Notes under the pieces: generated by a model
Seen by the model: the letters and a program-made list of their open reading frames with translations, nothing else
What the model was told of the DNA's origin: nothing
The model's database searches: none
Translations under genes and position numbers: made by a program
In this document: piece by piece, positions 1 through 8,037 of the stretch
Numbering within the stretch: the stretch's first letter is position 1
Layout: each line of letters starts with the position of its first letter
Source: JAPPHA01 sp963662705
GTDB taxonomy: Bacteria > Pseudomonadota > Alphaproteobacteria > Rhodobacterales > Rhodobacteraceae
NCBI GenBank assembly: GCA_963662705.2
Contig: OY759767.1
Coordinates: forward strand, 5,208,001-5,272,000
Direction: 5' to 3'
Length of the DNA stretch: 64,000 nucleotides

Positions 1-501
1 GACGAGCGTCTCCAGAAGCAGCCAGTGCCCCTCGCGCAACTCGAAGGCCTCGAGCGTCCGTGCATCAGGATCCACAAACCAGAGATGGCGGACGCCCTCA
101 CGAGCATAGAGATCCCGCTTCTCGCCCTGGTCCAGCCGCCGCGTGGATGGCGAGAGCACCTCGCAGACCCAGTCTGGCACGACTGTGCAATATGCCGCGT
201 CCGGATACTCCGGCATCGTCTCGCGCCGCCAGCCCGCGAGGTCCGGGACCACGATGTCGTCTCCCAGGTGCAGTTCCGGCTCGAAAACGATCCACCACCC
301 GCCGGGACCGCCATCGCCATAGTTGAATGGAGGATTGATCTTGGCACCTATTCCAGAACTCGCCCAGGCATGACGCATGGCGGGCCTCGGATGAGTGTGA
401 AGTGTTCCGGCGATCACCTCGGCGACCCTGTTGGGAGGAGCGTCGAGCACGTCCTGGTAGGTGGCCCGGCGGGTTTCCTTGCGTTCGGCCCGTGTTTTCA
501 T
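1..501 (-). CDS. Uma2-family putative endonuclease (3' end cut by window edge)
   Basis: Reads from an ATG at 501 to the window edge as 167 codons without a stop, so the C-terminus is missing. It matches the Uma2/DUF820 family of PD-(D/E)XK-fold proteins, seen as a GGPGGWW segment, VPDLAGW (core Asp), WVCEVLSPST (core Glu) and an EKR lysine followed by HLWFVDP. It is clearly a paralogue of the complete gene at 49322-49897, with which it shares long identical blocks. Uma2 proteins are often multicopy and their physiological role is not established; nuclease function is inferred from the fold. The neighbourhood is rich in mobile-element debris. Confidence 0.85.
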   Translation of the reverse strand, partial: MKTRAERKETRRATYQDVLDAPPNRVAEVIAGTLHTHPRPAMRHAWASSGIGAKINPPFNYGDGGPGGWWIVFEPELHLGDDIVVPDLAGWRRETMPEYPDAAYCTVVPDWVCEVLSPSTRRLDQGEKRDLYAREGVRHLWFVDPDARTLEAFELREGHWLLLETLV

Positions 502-535
502 GGTCCAGGTTCCTTCCCTGCCTCTAGATACCGAT

Positions 536-775
536 TCACCCGATTTCGTCCAGCAAGATTGTCTCGGCGCGGCGGCCATAAAGGCGTGTCGTCTCCGTTT
601 TCGCACGACCGGCCAGGTTCCGGGCGACCTCCACCCGCGTGTCGGGGTTTCCGGGCAAGCGGTGATGCAAATGGCGCGGGGGTTCGCGTCCGACCTCTAC
701 CGCACAGCGCCGTTCCCAGGCGATGGTCCGGATAACGGCCACGAACGTGATCTGGAACCTGTCGTCCCGGAACAC
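536..775 (-). pseudogene. Tyrosine recombinase C-terminal remnant
   Basis: The last about 40 codons read like the end of a phage-type tyrosine integrase: an LPG..DTRVEVARNLAG segment, then TETTRLYGRR and a closing LLDEIG. The Tyr fits the nucleophile of the TTxLYDRR motif. The His expected in the preceding AGH motif is Arg here, and no upstream catalytic domain with the R...HxxR residues can be found in any frame. I therefore call it a relic of an integrated element. The assignment rests on motif recall from a short tail. Confidence 0.45.
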
Positions 776-1135
776 ACGGCAGCCAAGCCGGCATCTGCAC
801 GTCTAGCCTGCAGTGCAAGCAGCCTATGCAGGCCCGATCGAATGTTCCTGGCCCTGACTGACGTCAAGCCGGGTGAAGCCCACCGGTTAACCCCATCAGG
901 TGATTGGACCTCAACACGGGTTTCCATTCGGCTTCGAGTGGTTGGGTTCTGATTCGAATTTGGAATCTCGATGGTCCAAGCAGAACGCTTGTTTGGCTGC
1001 AACAGGCTCCGCCGCAGTCTGGCGTGTCGTCGGGCGAAACGTTGCCATGAGTAAAAGCGAAAGAAACCGGCCACAACCGTGCTCGCTGAACGGCAGTTGG
1101 CCCGGTGCTCAAAAAATCGAACTTGAGCTCATTGA
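776..1135. other. Intergenic, no gene recognised
   Basis: Only short overlapping frames with arginine- and serine-rich compositions typical of shadow frames are present. No ribosome binding site with a conserved product, RNA gene or repeat was recognised. It may be further debris of the integrated element whose recombinase tail lies at 536-775. Confidence 0.5.
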
Positions 1136-1573
1136 TCACCTTATCCCGTTCGCTCGCTGAAGCTCGCGTATATAGGCAATCACCAATCCCACGTCGCTCC
1201 TTGTCAGGCCTTCTATTGGCGCCATGTCGCCGAAGGACCAGTGGTGACTTGTGACACCAACCGCCACCGCCCTCTGGATGGCTTCATCGCCATGATGGGA
1301 GGGTTCGTAAAATATGTGAACGAGTGGTGGTCCAATCCCGTCCTTTCCGGCAGCATTGATCCCGTGACATGTCACGCAGTTCTCGACGAAAATCCGCTCC
1401 CCTGCCCGCGCCCTGGCTGACAGAAATTCCGGAACGGTGACGTCAGCCAAGGCAACTGAATCGACCGCCGGTTCCACCTGATTCGGCTCCGGGTCCGGCC
1501 GTAGCAACAACCAGGCCACCACGCCGGCCATGAGTATGATTGCCATACCGGCCACCTTTCTCGCATACACCAT
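1136..1573 (-). CDS. Membrane-anchored mono-haem cytochrome c
   Basis: A 145-residue protein with one N-terminal membrane segment (about residues 7-24), a proline/acid-rich linker and a cytochrome c domain. The haem-binding CVTCH motif is at residues 66-70 and a likely axial Met is in FGDMAPI (Met117). It is expected to sit on the periplasmic face of the inner membrane and carry electrons. The start at 1573 is preferred over 1621 because an AAAGGA ribosome site lies just upstream, and a TATAAT box at 1633-1638 would leave the 1621 ATG leaderless. The gene stands alone between element remnants, so its redox partner is unknown. All key residues are present. Confidence 0.85.
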   Translation of the reverse strand: MVYARKVAGMAIILMAGVVAWLLLRPDPEPNQVEPAVDSVALADVTVPEFLSARARAGERIFVENCVTCHGINAAGKDGIGPPLVHIFYEPSHHGDEAIQRAVAVGVTSHHWSFGDMAPIEGLTRSDVGLVIAYIRELQRANGIR

Positions 1574-1632
1574 GACTTGTGTCCTTTTGTGTTCGGTTCC
1601 ACGAACCGGGAGATCAGGCATGAATTCCTGCC

Positions 1633-1638
1633 ATTATA
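1633..1638 (-). promoter_or_regulatory. Candidate -10 box for the cytochrome c gene
   Basis: Read on the minus strand the hexamer is a perfect TATAAT, about 60 bases upstream of the preferred cytochrome start. No convincing TTGACA-like -35 was found at the usual spacing, so this is a partial promoter call. Confidence 0.35.
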
Positions 1639-1838
1639 AAATCGTCCGGATCGCCGGTTCGACCTGGTTTTCAACCGTTGTAACTCCCACAAGCGGAAAA
1701 TGAAGATGTACGTGGTCAGCGATCCATCACTGGTCTCACCTGGCCGACGCTGCTGCCTCACGATTGAGCAACAAACGCAGCATTTCAGTCTTTCCTCCTA
1801 GAACAAACCAAGAACATCCCGTAAACCGCGATGCGTGG

Positions 1839-2630
1839 ATGACGGCGACACACCTGTCGAGACGCGAGAAAGTCACGACGCAAACCATCCGACACCGGAT
1901 CAAGGGAGGGCGCCATCAACGATGCGAGCGGACATTCGACGGACATGACTGGGTCCGGGTTCCCGTCGAACCCGACACGATCCTCCATGCCCGTGCTTCC
2001 AGCGCCAGGCGGCTCTCCTCCCTCGACACCGAGGAACGGCTCCCGCGCGCCCGGTATCCCGACGGGCGCGTTGTCCGTGACACTGGATCCGGAGTCGATT
2101 TCAGGCGACGAGGCCTTGTCGCCCTACTGGAACGCGCATTGCGCGGAGAGGCAGTCCATGTGGTGGCTGCCACACCGGACCGCATCACCCGCTCGGGCTA
2201 CCCCCTCGCCAGGCATGTCGTCGAACTTTCGGGAGGAGGCATCGAGCTTCTGGAAGAGGACGATCTCACCGACCAGTTCGTCGTGCGTTGCCTCGTTGCA
2301 TGGATCACTTCCTTCTGCAACGCCCGCCATGGGAAGCGTTGTGGTCAAGGGCACGAGGAAGATCAGGGCCTACCCGAAGGACCCTGGGCTGCTGCACGAA
2401 CTGGTCCGCCAGCAGCGCCGCGCCGACAACCTTGCCATCGCCTGCTTCATCGAGGCCGACCGCGGCCTCGTGGACCCGAATGGCCCGGACCTCGGGCAGA
2501 CTGTCCTGCGGTCCACGATCCACGATCCGCGCCTTCGTGCGTTCGGAGGTTGAGGAGCGCGGCGGTGCGTTCCGCTCCGCCGACTGCGACGAGGCGGTCA
2601 ACGCGGCGTTCAGGACCCGGGATGCGGTGA
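1839..2630 (+). pseudogene. tnpA: IS607-family serine recombinase TnpA, probably decaying
   Basis: An N-terminal MerR-like helix-turn-helix (MTATHLSRREKVTTQTI, residues 1-17) is followed by a short serine-recombinase domain: ARASS (catalytic Ser region), then RDTGSGVDFRRRG, then a DRITRSGY arginine motif and a DDLTDQF segment. That order, DNA-binding domain first, is characteristic of IS607 transposases. Homology fades near 2360, after SFCNARHGKR, while the frame stays open to 2630 across tnpB, which suggests the original stop was lost. The tnpB remnant starts inside it at 2329, the usual overlap for this family. It could still make protein, but the neighbouring tnpB is clearly dead. Confidence 0.6.
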
Positions 2631-2869
2631 TCCGGCGGCGGAAGGACGGCGAACGTTGCGGCTTCTCGTTCCGCAGCATCAGGGACATACGGCAGCGCAT
2701 TGCCGTCCAGAAACTGTCCGGCGCGTTCGTCGCCCGGAACTTCGACCTGGCCGAAGCCATGCCCGACGAGGCGTGGGGGAAGCTGACGACCATCGTGCTT
2801 GAGCGGGGGCAGTGGTTCATCTGCGCTCAGAAGCACATCACCACGGTCGGGCAGGACGAAATCCAGGTC
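2329..2869 (+). pseudogene. tnpB: TnpB (IS607-type, RNA-guided nuclease family) 5' part, interrupted
   Basis: This is the N-terminal half of a TnpB protein, the nuclease family ancestral to Cas12. It begins with MGSVVVKGTRKIRAYP in one frame and switches to the +1 frame near 2540 (VRSEVEERGGAFRSAD...), so one frameshift lies here. It is then cut at 2869 by the IS21-family insertion. The continuation with the RuvC-like nuclease residues is at 6758-7392. Removing the insertion plus one target copy rejoins the frame exactly (GTC then CGC), which shows that the two pieces were one gene. Confidence 0.75.
2862..2869 (+). repeat. Left copy of the IS21 target-site duplication
   Basis: TCCAGGTC directly precedes the element's TG terminus at 2870 and is repeated at 6750-6757 directly after its CA terminus. 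An 8-bp duplication is within the 4-8 bp range known for the IS21 family. Confidence 0.85.
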
Positions 2870-2930
2870 TGTCAAGTCCAGTTCAAAACTGACCCAGGAT
2901 TCGCGTTCAAAATTGACCCACCCTTTCCCG
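2870..2930. repeat. Left terminal region of the IS21 element
   Basis: It contains GTTCAAAACTGACCCA at about 2882-2897 and GTTCAAAATTGACCCACC at about 2906-2923, matching in inverted orientation the repeats at 6665-6749. These are presumed IstA binding sites. Confidence 0.7.
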
Positions 2931-3337
2931 GCTGCCTGGTGTCGTCGGACATCGGCAGGAGGGCGGGTGATGGCGGGAACTGGCCGCAGGCCAGCCCGCT
3001 GCGAGCGCAAGCGAGCCCCACCCGGATTTCAACACCGCAGTGAACGCGACGACTGACCCGTTCGCGAGGCCCCGGCGCCGCAGGCGCCCCCTTCTCTCCG
3101 GCCGTCAGGCCGGAGGAATCAAAATAGTGAAAGAATCGGTGTTGTGGTTGTCCTGTGGTGCCTGTGGGCGAGAAGCACGCGAGTGTGGTCAACGCGGTGG
3201 GCGAGGCGCCAGCCTCGTCCACGGCTTGTCCACACGTCCCGCAGGGCGCGGGCTGGCCCGAAGGGCTCGTCCACAACTCCACAGGACGCTCCCCGATCGA
3301 TGCAGGGCGGCACGGCAAGGCAGGCGCTCCCTCAGCC
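2931..3337. other. Non-coding interior of the IS21 element
   Basis: Open frames here are long on both strands, but their compositions look like shadows and no domain is recognisable. Short inverted repeats such as CCGGCCGTCAGGCCGG near 3097-3112 are present. I see no gene. Confidence 0.45.
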
Positions 3338-3544
3338 TCAGCCGCCGTTCAACGGCGGCTGTCTGTTGCGCTTGCGCTGGGACTCGCCCTTGAGTTCGAT
3401 GCGATAGGCGTTGTGGACGATGCGGTCGAGGACCGCGTCCGCGATCGTGGGCTCTGCGATCTCCTGTGGCCAGCGATCCACGGGGATCTGGCGGACGCAG
3501 TTCGCCTGCGACGACTGGAAGAGGTGGCCCCTGCAGCGCGACAA
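3338..3544 (-). pseudogene. C-terminal fragment of a second IstB ATPase
   Basis: The frame contains IPVDRWPQEIAEPTIADAV followed by LDRIVHNAYRIELKGES, the well-conserved end of IS21-type IstB helper ATPases. The intact istB in this element ends differently (LTHHCDIIETGNESWRF), so this fragment comes from another IS21-family lineage. The Walker motifs and the rest of the protein are absent. It indicates an earlier insertion or recombination event now carried inside the element. Confidence 0.65.
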
Positions 3545-3813
3545 TCAGGATGAGAGGCACGAGTTGACGGCCGCCGAAAGAAGGTTTTTCGCCCCCTCCC
3601 GCACTTTCTGGCATGGTATGGGCGATGACACCGCCGTCATCTGATGCGTTCCTTGCCGGATCCTGTTCCACGGACGCCCGGTCACGCCGCCTGGCGCGCC
3701 GTGGCGCATGACCCGCGCCACCCGTTTCCCGGCCGGCGTATTGCGGTGCATCGATACGGAGGATTCCTCTATGCATGGTAACGTTACCGCGCGGCCGGAG
3801 GCATGCCGGACCA

Positions 3814-4119
3814 TCAGTCCCGGCCGAAGCCGAGCGGTGGATCGTTGGCCTCGAGCTCCGACAGGTCGATCGAGAGAAAGGCGTCGGCCGCCCGGGCATA
3901 GGGGCTGTCTTCAAGGTTTGGCGGCACCCTGTCGCGGCGATCCCGGACCTGCTCCTGGATCTCGACCAGGGCGGCGACATGCCTGCGCCACCGCTTCCGC
4001 ATGCTGCGCTCTTCCTTCGGCTTGCGGTAATGGACGACGACCTGCCTGCCTTCGGCCCGGAGCCTCTCCTTCACCCGTTCCCGGTAGCGCCGCTGCTTTT
4101 GTGCCGGTGTCAACGCCAT
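3814..4119 (-). CDS. Small basic protein carried by the IS21 element
   Basis: A 101-residue frame begins MALTPAQKQRRYRERVKERLRAEG, a strongly basic helical start, and ends in an acidic stretch with DLSELEAND. The start at 4119 is chosen for its GGGGGAG ribosome site seven bases upstream; an open frame extends further to 4362. I recall similar MALTxAxxQRRYRERLK-type small proteins near transposases, but no function is known to me. It lies downstream of istB in the same orientation and could be a passenger or an accessory DNA-binding protein. Confidence 0.5.
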   Translation of the reverse strand: MALTPAQKQRRYRERVKERLRAEGRQVVVHYRKPKEERSMRKRWRRHVAALVEIQEQVRDRRDRVPPNLEDSPYARAADAFLSIDLSELEANDPPLGFGRD

Positions 4120-4396
4120 GACGATCTCTCCCCCTGTGTGTTTCGCCCTGTATTCACTGGTCGGCAGACGGCCCTCCCGGGCCATGCGGCCCGCTTTCCG
4201 GTAATCGGCCTCCAGGGCCGTGGAAGCCGCGCTCAAGGTCATTTCGCCGCGCTGTCGGTGCTGACGCTGCGGAGTTTCACGGCGGTGTCCGCCGCCGGCG
4301 TCGCGACGTCGGTTCCGCGCTGGCTGGACAGCTGGCGCCTGCGTCGGATCCTCTGCGACCACGACGCTGCCCTGCCCGCGAGCCTGCGGCGAGTGT

Positions 4397-5125
4397 TCAG
4401 CTGCGGTGCCGGAACCGCCAGCTCTCGTTCCCGGTTTCGATGATATCGCAGTGATGGGTGAGGCGGTCGAGCAGCGCCGTGGTCATCCTCGGGTCCCCGA
4501 ACACCTCGGCCCATTCCTTGAAGGGGAGGTTGGTGGTGATGATCAGGGGCGTGTGCTCGTAGAGGCAGGAGACGAAGTGGAACAGGAGGTGCCCGCCGGC
4601 GCGGGCGAAAGGCAGGTAGCCGAGTTCATCCAGAATGATGAAGTCCCGACGGCGCATGGCCTCGGCGAGACGGCCCTGGCGGCCGTCGCGCTGTTCCTCC
4701 TCCAGGAGATTGACCAGCCCGACGGCGTTGAAGAACCGGCCTCGGGCGCCGCGGCGGATGCAGGCCCGCGCCACCGCCACCGCGAGATGCGACTTTCCGG
4801 TGCCGGTTCCGCCGATCGCCACGACGTTGCGCGGCGGATCGAGGAAGGAACCGTCCGCGAGCTGGCGCAACTGCCGCTCCTCGACAAGGCTCTGCGTGAA
4901 GTCGAAACCGTCGAGTTCCTTCGCCGCAGGCAACTTGGCGACCGACAGCTGATACTTGATCGAGCGCGCCTTCTTGTCCGCAACCTCCGCCTTCAGCAGC
5001 GTACCGAGGATCCGCTCCGGGGGATGGCCGCGTCTGGCCGCGTCGGCGAGCACCTCGTCGTAGACGGCCTTCATGCCTTTCAGGCCGAGCGTGCCCATCA
5101 GTTCCAGGATGTCCTTGCGTCTCAT
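4397..5125 (-). CDS. istB: IS21 IstB-like transposition helper ATPase
   Basis: A 242-residue AAA+ protein with Walker A GGTGTGKS near residues 105-112, a Walker B-like FIILDELGYLPF and a sensor segment ITTNLPFKEW. IstB-type proteins assemble on target DNA and stimulate the IstA transposase. The start overlaps the istA stop by four bases (ATGA), the translationally coupled arrangement usual in this family. Length and motifs are complete, so the element may be transposition-competent. Confidence 0.93.
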   Translation of the reverse strand: MRRKDILELMGTLGLKGMKAVYDEVLADAARRGHPPERILGTLLKAEVADKKARSIKYQLSVAKLPAAKELDGFDFTQSLVEERQLRQLADGSFLDPPRNVVAIGGTGTGKSHLAVAVARACIRRGARGRFFNAVGLVNLLEEEQRDGRQGRLAEAMRRRDFIILDELGYLPFARAGGHLLFHFVSCLYEHTPLIITTNLPFKEWAEVFGDPRMTTALLDRLTHHCDIIETGNESWRFRHRS

Positions 5126-6633
5126 TCGGGGATCTCCCTCAGGCTGTCATAGCGGCCGCAGTCGGCTTCCGGCTCGACGCTCAGGCGAAGCCGCTCGGGA
5201 AGTTCGATCCGTGGTGCCGGACCGGGGTCGCGCCGTCGCGACAGGATGTTCAAGACCACGTCGGCGGAGACGGCGCCGCCTTCCAGCGCGTCGCCGCAGG
5301 CCGCGCACACCTCGTCGAGCCCGTCCTCGAGCACCGCGGCAAGGATCCGTGCCATCTGCCGATCACCGTCGTCGAAGGCGCCAAGCCTGTCCTTCACCGC
5401 CCCGAGCGCTTCCGGCAGAGCCCCGTTGCGGAACGGGGCACCGTTGCGCAGCGCGCCGGGCTTGCGCGCGAGCACGGGCACGTAGTGGAGCCAGTCGTAG
5501 ACCGTCCTGCCGCGATCGAAGCTGCGCGGGTGGCTGCCGACCAGTTCGCCGTCAAGGCGGACATCGACACGGTCCGCATAGGCGAACACTTCCGCCGCCT
5601 TCTGGGCCGCCCGCGCCTCGGCGCTGTAGCGGTTGCCGTCGAAGTGCACGAGGCAGGTCCTGGAGACGCCCCGGCTCAGCGGGCGGTGGCCGTCGAAGGG
5701 CCCCGGAAAGGGAATCAGGCAGCGGCGCTCCTCGCGCGCGAACACCTCCCGGATCGTCAACTCGGGGTCGTCGGGATGCGGATGCTCCCGCGCATGCCTG
5801 CGACAGCTCTCCTCGAGCCAGTCGTTCAGGTCGTCGAGGCTGTCGAAGCGCGGTGGCTCACAGAACAGCCGCTCGCGAATGTCGCGGACCTGGTTCTCGA
5901 CCTGGCCCTTCTCCCACGCCGCGTTCGGCGTGCATGCCACCGGATCCACGAGGAAGTGCCCGCACATCTCCAGGAAACGGGCGTTGAACTTGCGCGTCCG
6001 CCCCGCGAAGATGACGTCGACCACCGTCTTCATGTTGTCGTAGATGCCGCGCTGGCAGGAACCTCCGAACAACTGGAACGCCCGGTTGTGGGCGTCGAAA
6101 ACCATCTCCTGGGTCTCGCGCGGATACGCACGCACGAAGCTCATGCGGCTGTAGCACAGACGCATGTGCGCCACCCTGAGCCGCACCGTCGTGCCGCCGA
6201 TGACCGCCCATTCATGGCTCCAGTCGAACTGGTAGGCCTCGCCCGGATCGAACGCCAGAGGAACGTGGGCGCCCGACACGCCGCCGCCCTGGCGCCGTTT
6301 CCACGCGGCCGCGTAGCGGCAGACGGCACTGTAACTCGCATCGCATCCCTGGTCCGCGAGCTGCCCCCAGATCCGCTTCATGCTCAGGCGGTCACGCCGC
6401 TTTGTCTCCTTGTCGGTGTTGGCCTCCAGCTTCCGCTCGAGCTCCGGAATGAAGTCACCGAGCTTCGGATGAGGCTGGTCCGGACGCCGGTACTTCGGTG
6501 CCGACTCCCCGGAGCGCAACACCTTGCGAACCGTGTTGCGCGACACGCCCATCGACTTCGCAATCGAGCGAATGGACTTCCCTTGAACGTGCCACGCACG
6601 CCGAATCTTGCCGATTGTCTCCACTGACACCAT
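5122..6633 (-). CDS. istA: IS21 IstA-like DDE transposase
   Basis: A 503-residue transposase. It has an N-terminal helix-turn-helix (RSIAKSMGVSRNTVRKVLRS, about residues 22-41) and an rve-type catalytic core with Asp in AYQFDWSHE, Asp in GIYDNMKTVVD and Glu in WEKGQVENQVRDIR. The C-terminus is arginine-rich. It cuts and joins the element ends, which carry repeated TTCAAAATTGACCCAC sites, together with IstB. The gene starts about 115 bases inside the right end of the element. No frameshift or missing catalytic residue is visible. Confidence 0.93.
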   Translation of the reverse strand: MVSVETIGKIRRAWHVQGKSIRSIAKSMGVSRNTVRKVLRSGESAPKYRRPDQPHPKLGDFIPELERKLEANTDKETKRRDRLSMKRIWGQLADQGCDASYSAVCRYAAAWKRRQGGGVSGAHVPLAFDPGEAYQFDWSHEWAVIGGTTVRLRVAHMRLCYSRMSFVRAYPRETQEMVFDAHNRAFQLFGGSCQRGIYDNMKTVVDVIFAGRTRKFNARFLEMCGHFLVDPVACTPNAAWEKGQVENQVRDIRERLFCEPPRFDSLDDLNDWLEESCRRHAREHPHPDDPELTIREVFAREERRCLIPFPGPFDGHRPLSRGVSRTCLVHFDGNRYSAEARAAQKAAEVFAYADRVDVRLDGELVGSHPRSFDRGRTVYDWLHYVPVLARKPGALRNGAPFRNGALPEALGAVKDRLGAFDDGDRQMARILAAVLEDGLDEVCAACGDALEGGAVSADVVLNILSRRRDPGPAPRIELPERLRLSVEPEADCGRYDSLREIPE

Positions 6634-6664
6634 CTCTTCTGCCTCGCTGAAAATGTTGCGAGGC

Positions 6665-6749
6665 AGTCGTTTCCATCGGATCAGGGGGGTGGGTCAATTT
6701 TGAACGCGAATCACCCCAAAAGTGGGTCAATTTTGAACGCGATTCCACA
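6665..6749. repeat. Right terminal region of the IS21 element
   Basis: Two copies of GGGTCAATTTTGAACGCGA (about 6692-6710 and 6724-6742) are the inverse of the left-end repeats. The element ends in CA at 6748-6749, followed by the target duplicate. Confidence 0.75.
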
Positions 6750-6757
6750 TCCAGGTC
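6750..6757 (+). repeat. Right copy of the IS21 target-site duplication
   Basis: TCCAGGTC, identical to 2862-2869. Confidence 0.85.
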
Positions 6758-7392
6758 CGCTCCATCGTGGCCCTCGACCCCGGCGTGCGGACCTTCGTGA
6801 CCGCATACGCGGTGAACCACGCTGCCAGCTACGGCGACGGCTTCCATGCCGACAAGGTGTTTCCGCTCCTGCTGAAGCTCGACCGCCTGGTCGGCCAACG
6901 CGCGAAGGCGAGGCACGGGGACTGGAAGCGCCACTATCAGAAGCGGATCGACAAGCTCGCGATCCGCGTCCGCAACCTGGTCGACGACCTGCACAGGCGG
7001 GTTGCCTACGATCTCGTTCGGGCTTTCGATGTGATCCTGCTTCCGTCCTTCGAGACGAAGGAAATGAGCGCGAGGTCCGAGCGCAGGATCAGGACGAGGA
7101 CCGTGCGCTCGATGCCGGGCCTGGCGCATTACCGGTTCAGGCAGAAGCTGGCCTGGATGTGCCGGAAGTACGGCAAACGGCTCGTCATCGCCAACGAGGC
7201 TATACCAGCCGGACCCGTTCATGGGACGGTTTTGTCGCGCAGGAGCCTGGCGGCTCGAAGACGGTCTCGGATGGCAGCATCGTCGTCGACCGGGACATGA
7301 ACGGCGCACGGGGCATCATGCTTCGTGCGCTCTACGGCAACCTGGGCCGTTTCCAGGCGGCGGGCGCGGATGTCGCGCTCGTTGCGGAATAA
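6758..7392 (+). pseudogene. tnpB: TnpB 3' part with RuvC-like nuclease residues, broken
   Basis: This continues the reading frame interrupted at 2869. The RuvC-like Asp is in IVALDPGVRTF, the Glu in LLPSFETKEM and the last Asp region in DRDMNGARGIMLRAL. A second frameshift lies near 7200, where NEA and YTSRTRSWDG fall in different frames. The zinc-ribbon cysteines expected at SWCG and downstream are Asp and Ser here. The nuclease is therefore inactive by three independent defects: two frameshifts and the insertion, plus loss of the zinc ribbon. Confidence 0.75.
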
Positions 7393-7686
7393 ATCAAGTG
7401 CTTGCAGAACCACGTTTCTGCGCACTGGACTCAACGACACGACCTTTTTCCTTCCGCCTGCTTGCACCTTTCCACGTTCGACTGGTGGAGACGACCCGTT
7501 TCCGTTTCCGCTCGTCCAGTTACTGTTTTCACACCCGTAACAAACCAGCCGACCATGTCCCCAGTACGCTTTTGACCACGAAAGACTGCAGGCGCTCCTT
7601 TCTTGCAGGTGTTGACAAATTTCGACTTTCCAGGCCTCGGAATCAACGAAAAAGGCCCTGAAATTCAAGCATTGGCGACTCTGCCG
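7393..7686. other. Intergenic, likely right end of the IS607-type element
   Basis: No conserved protein, RNA gene or clear repeat is visible. A guide RNA of a TnpB element would be encoded around the tnpB 3' end, but I cannot identify one by eye and the nuclease gene is dead. Confidence 0.4.
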
Positions 7687-7708
7687 TTAAGCGTCGCTTG
7701 ACGCTTAA
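7687..7708. promoter_or_regulatory. Inverted repeat operator candidate for higBA
   Basis: TTAAGCGTC, four bases, then GACGCTTAA: a perfect 9-bp inverted repeat 24 bases upstream of the toxin ATG. HigA-type antitoxins autorepress by binding such palindromes over their own promoter. A TTGACG hexamer overlaps the right arm and could be a -35, but no good -10 follows. Confidence 0.55.
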
Positions 7709-7732
7709 AATGAACTCCGGATTGAAAATGCC

Positions 7733-8035
7733 ATGAGAATTCGCAACGTGCGCCACAAGGGTCTTCGTCGGTTTGTGGAGGATGACAGCACCGCCGCGCT
7801 CCAACCTGCCATTGTACCCGAGTGGCGGCGCATCCTGTCCTTCCTCCAGGACATGGAAAGCGGGGAAGAGTTGCCGGCGGTTCCCGCCTGGAAGGCACAC
7901 CGGTCTTGGGCAAACGCAAATGCAAGGAAGTATGGAGTCTGTTGGTCACTAAGGACTCGCGAATCACATTTCGGATCGACCGGCCAGGGGACGAATTTGT
8001 CGATCCGGACCACGAGGATCATCACCAGGGGGTAA
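7733..8035 (+). pseudogene. higB: HigB/RelE-type toxin, frameshifted
   Basis: Residues 1 to about 56 read as a HigB killer toxin (NVRHKGLRRFVEDD..., an internal LQPA, then PAWKAH). The C-terminal half continues in the neighbouring frame as LGKRKCKEVWSLLVTKDSRI and TFRIDRPGDEFVDPDHEDHH. A single-base change near 7898-7905 therefore splits the RNase. In the annotated frame translation ends at 8035 with an unrelated tail. The shifted frame instead runs straight into higA without a stop. Members of this family cut mRNA on the ribosome; this copy should be inactive unless the shift is an assembly error or is bypassed. Confidence 0.65.
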
Positions 8036-8037
8036 AG

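Larger units (their letters stand above)
2870..6749 (-). mobile_element. IS21-family insertion sequence (3.88 kb, with extra cargo)
   Basis: The element is bounded by 5'-TG...CA-3' and flanked by 8-bp direct repeats. Both ends carry several copies of a TTCAAAATTGACCCAC-like sequence, the multiple terminal transposase sites typical of IS21. It encodes intact-looking istA (5122-6633) and istB (4397-5125) on the minus strand. The element is about 1.4 kb longer than a standard IS21. The extra part, 2930-4396, holds a small basic ORF (3814-4119) and the C-terminal piece of a second, different istB (3338-3544). It inserted into the tnpB gene of an older IS607-type element. Confidence 0.88.

Noticed and set aside
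2872..3318. 148-codon minus-strand frame in the IS21 left part
   Set aside because: No domain, no ribosome site, and it runs through the terminal repeat; judged a chance frame in GC-rich DNA.
5485..6627. 380-codon plus-strand frame opposite istA
   Set aside because: Shadow of istA; composition and lack of any family support rule it out.
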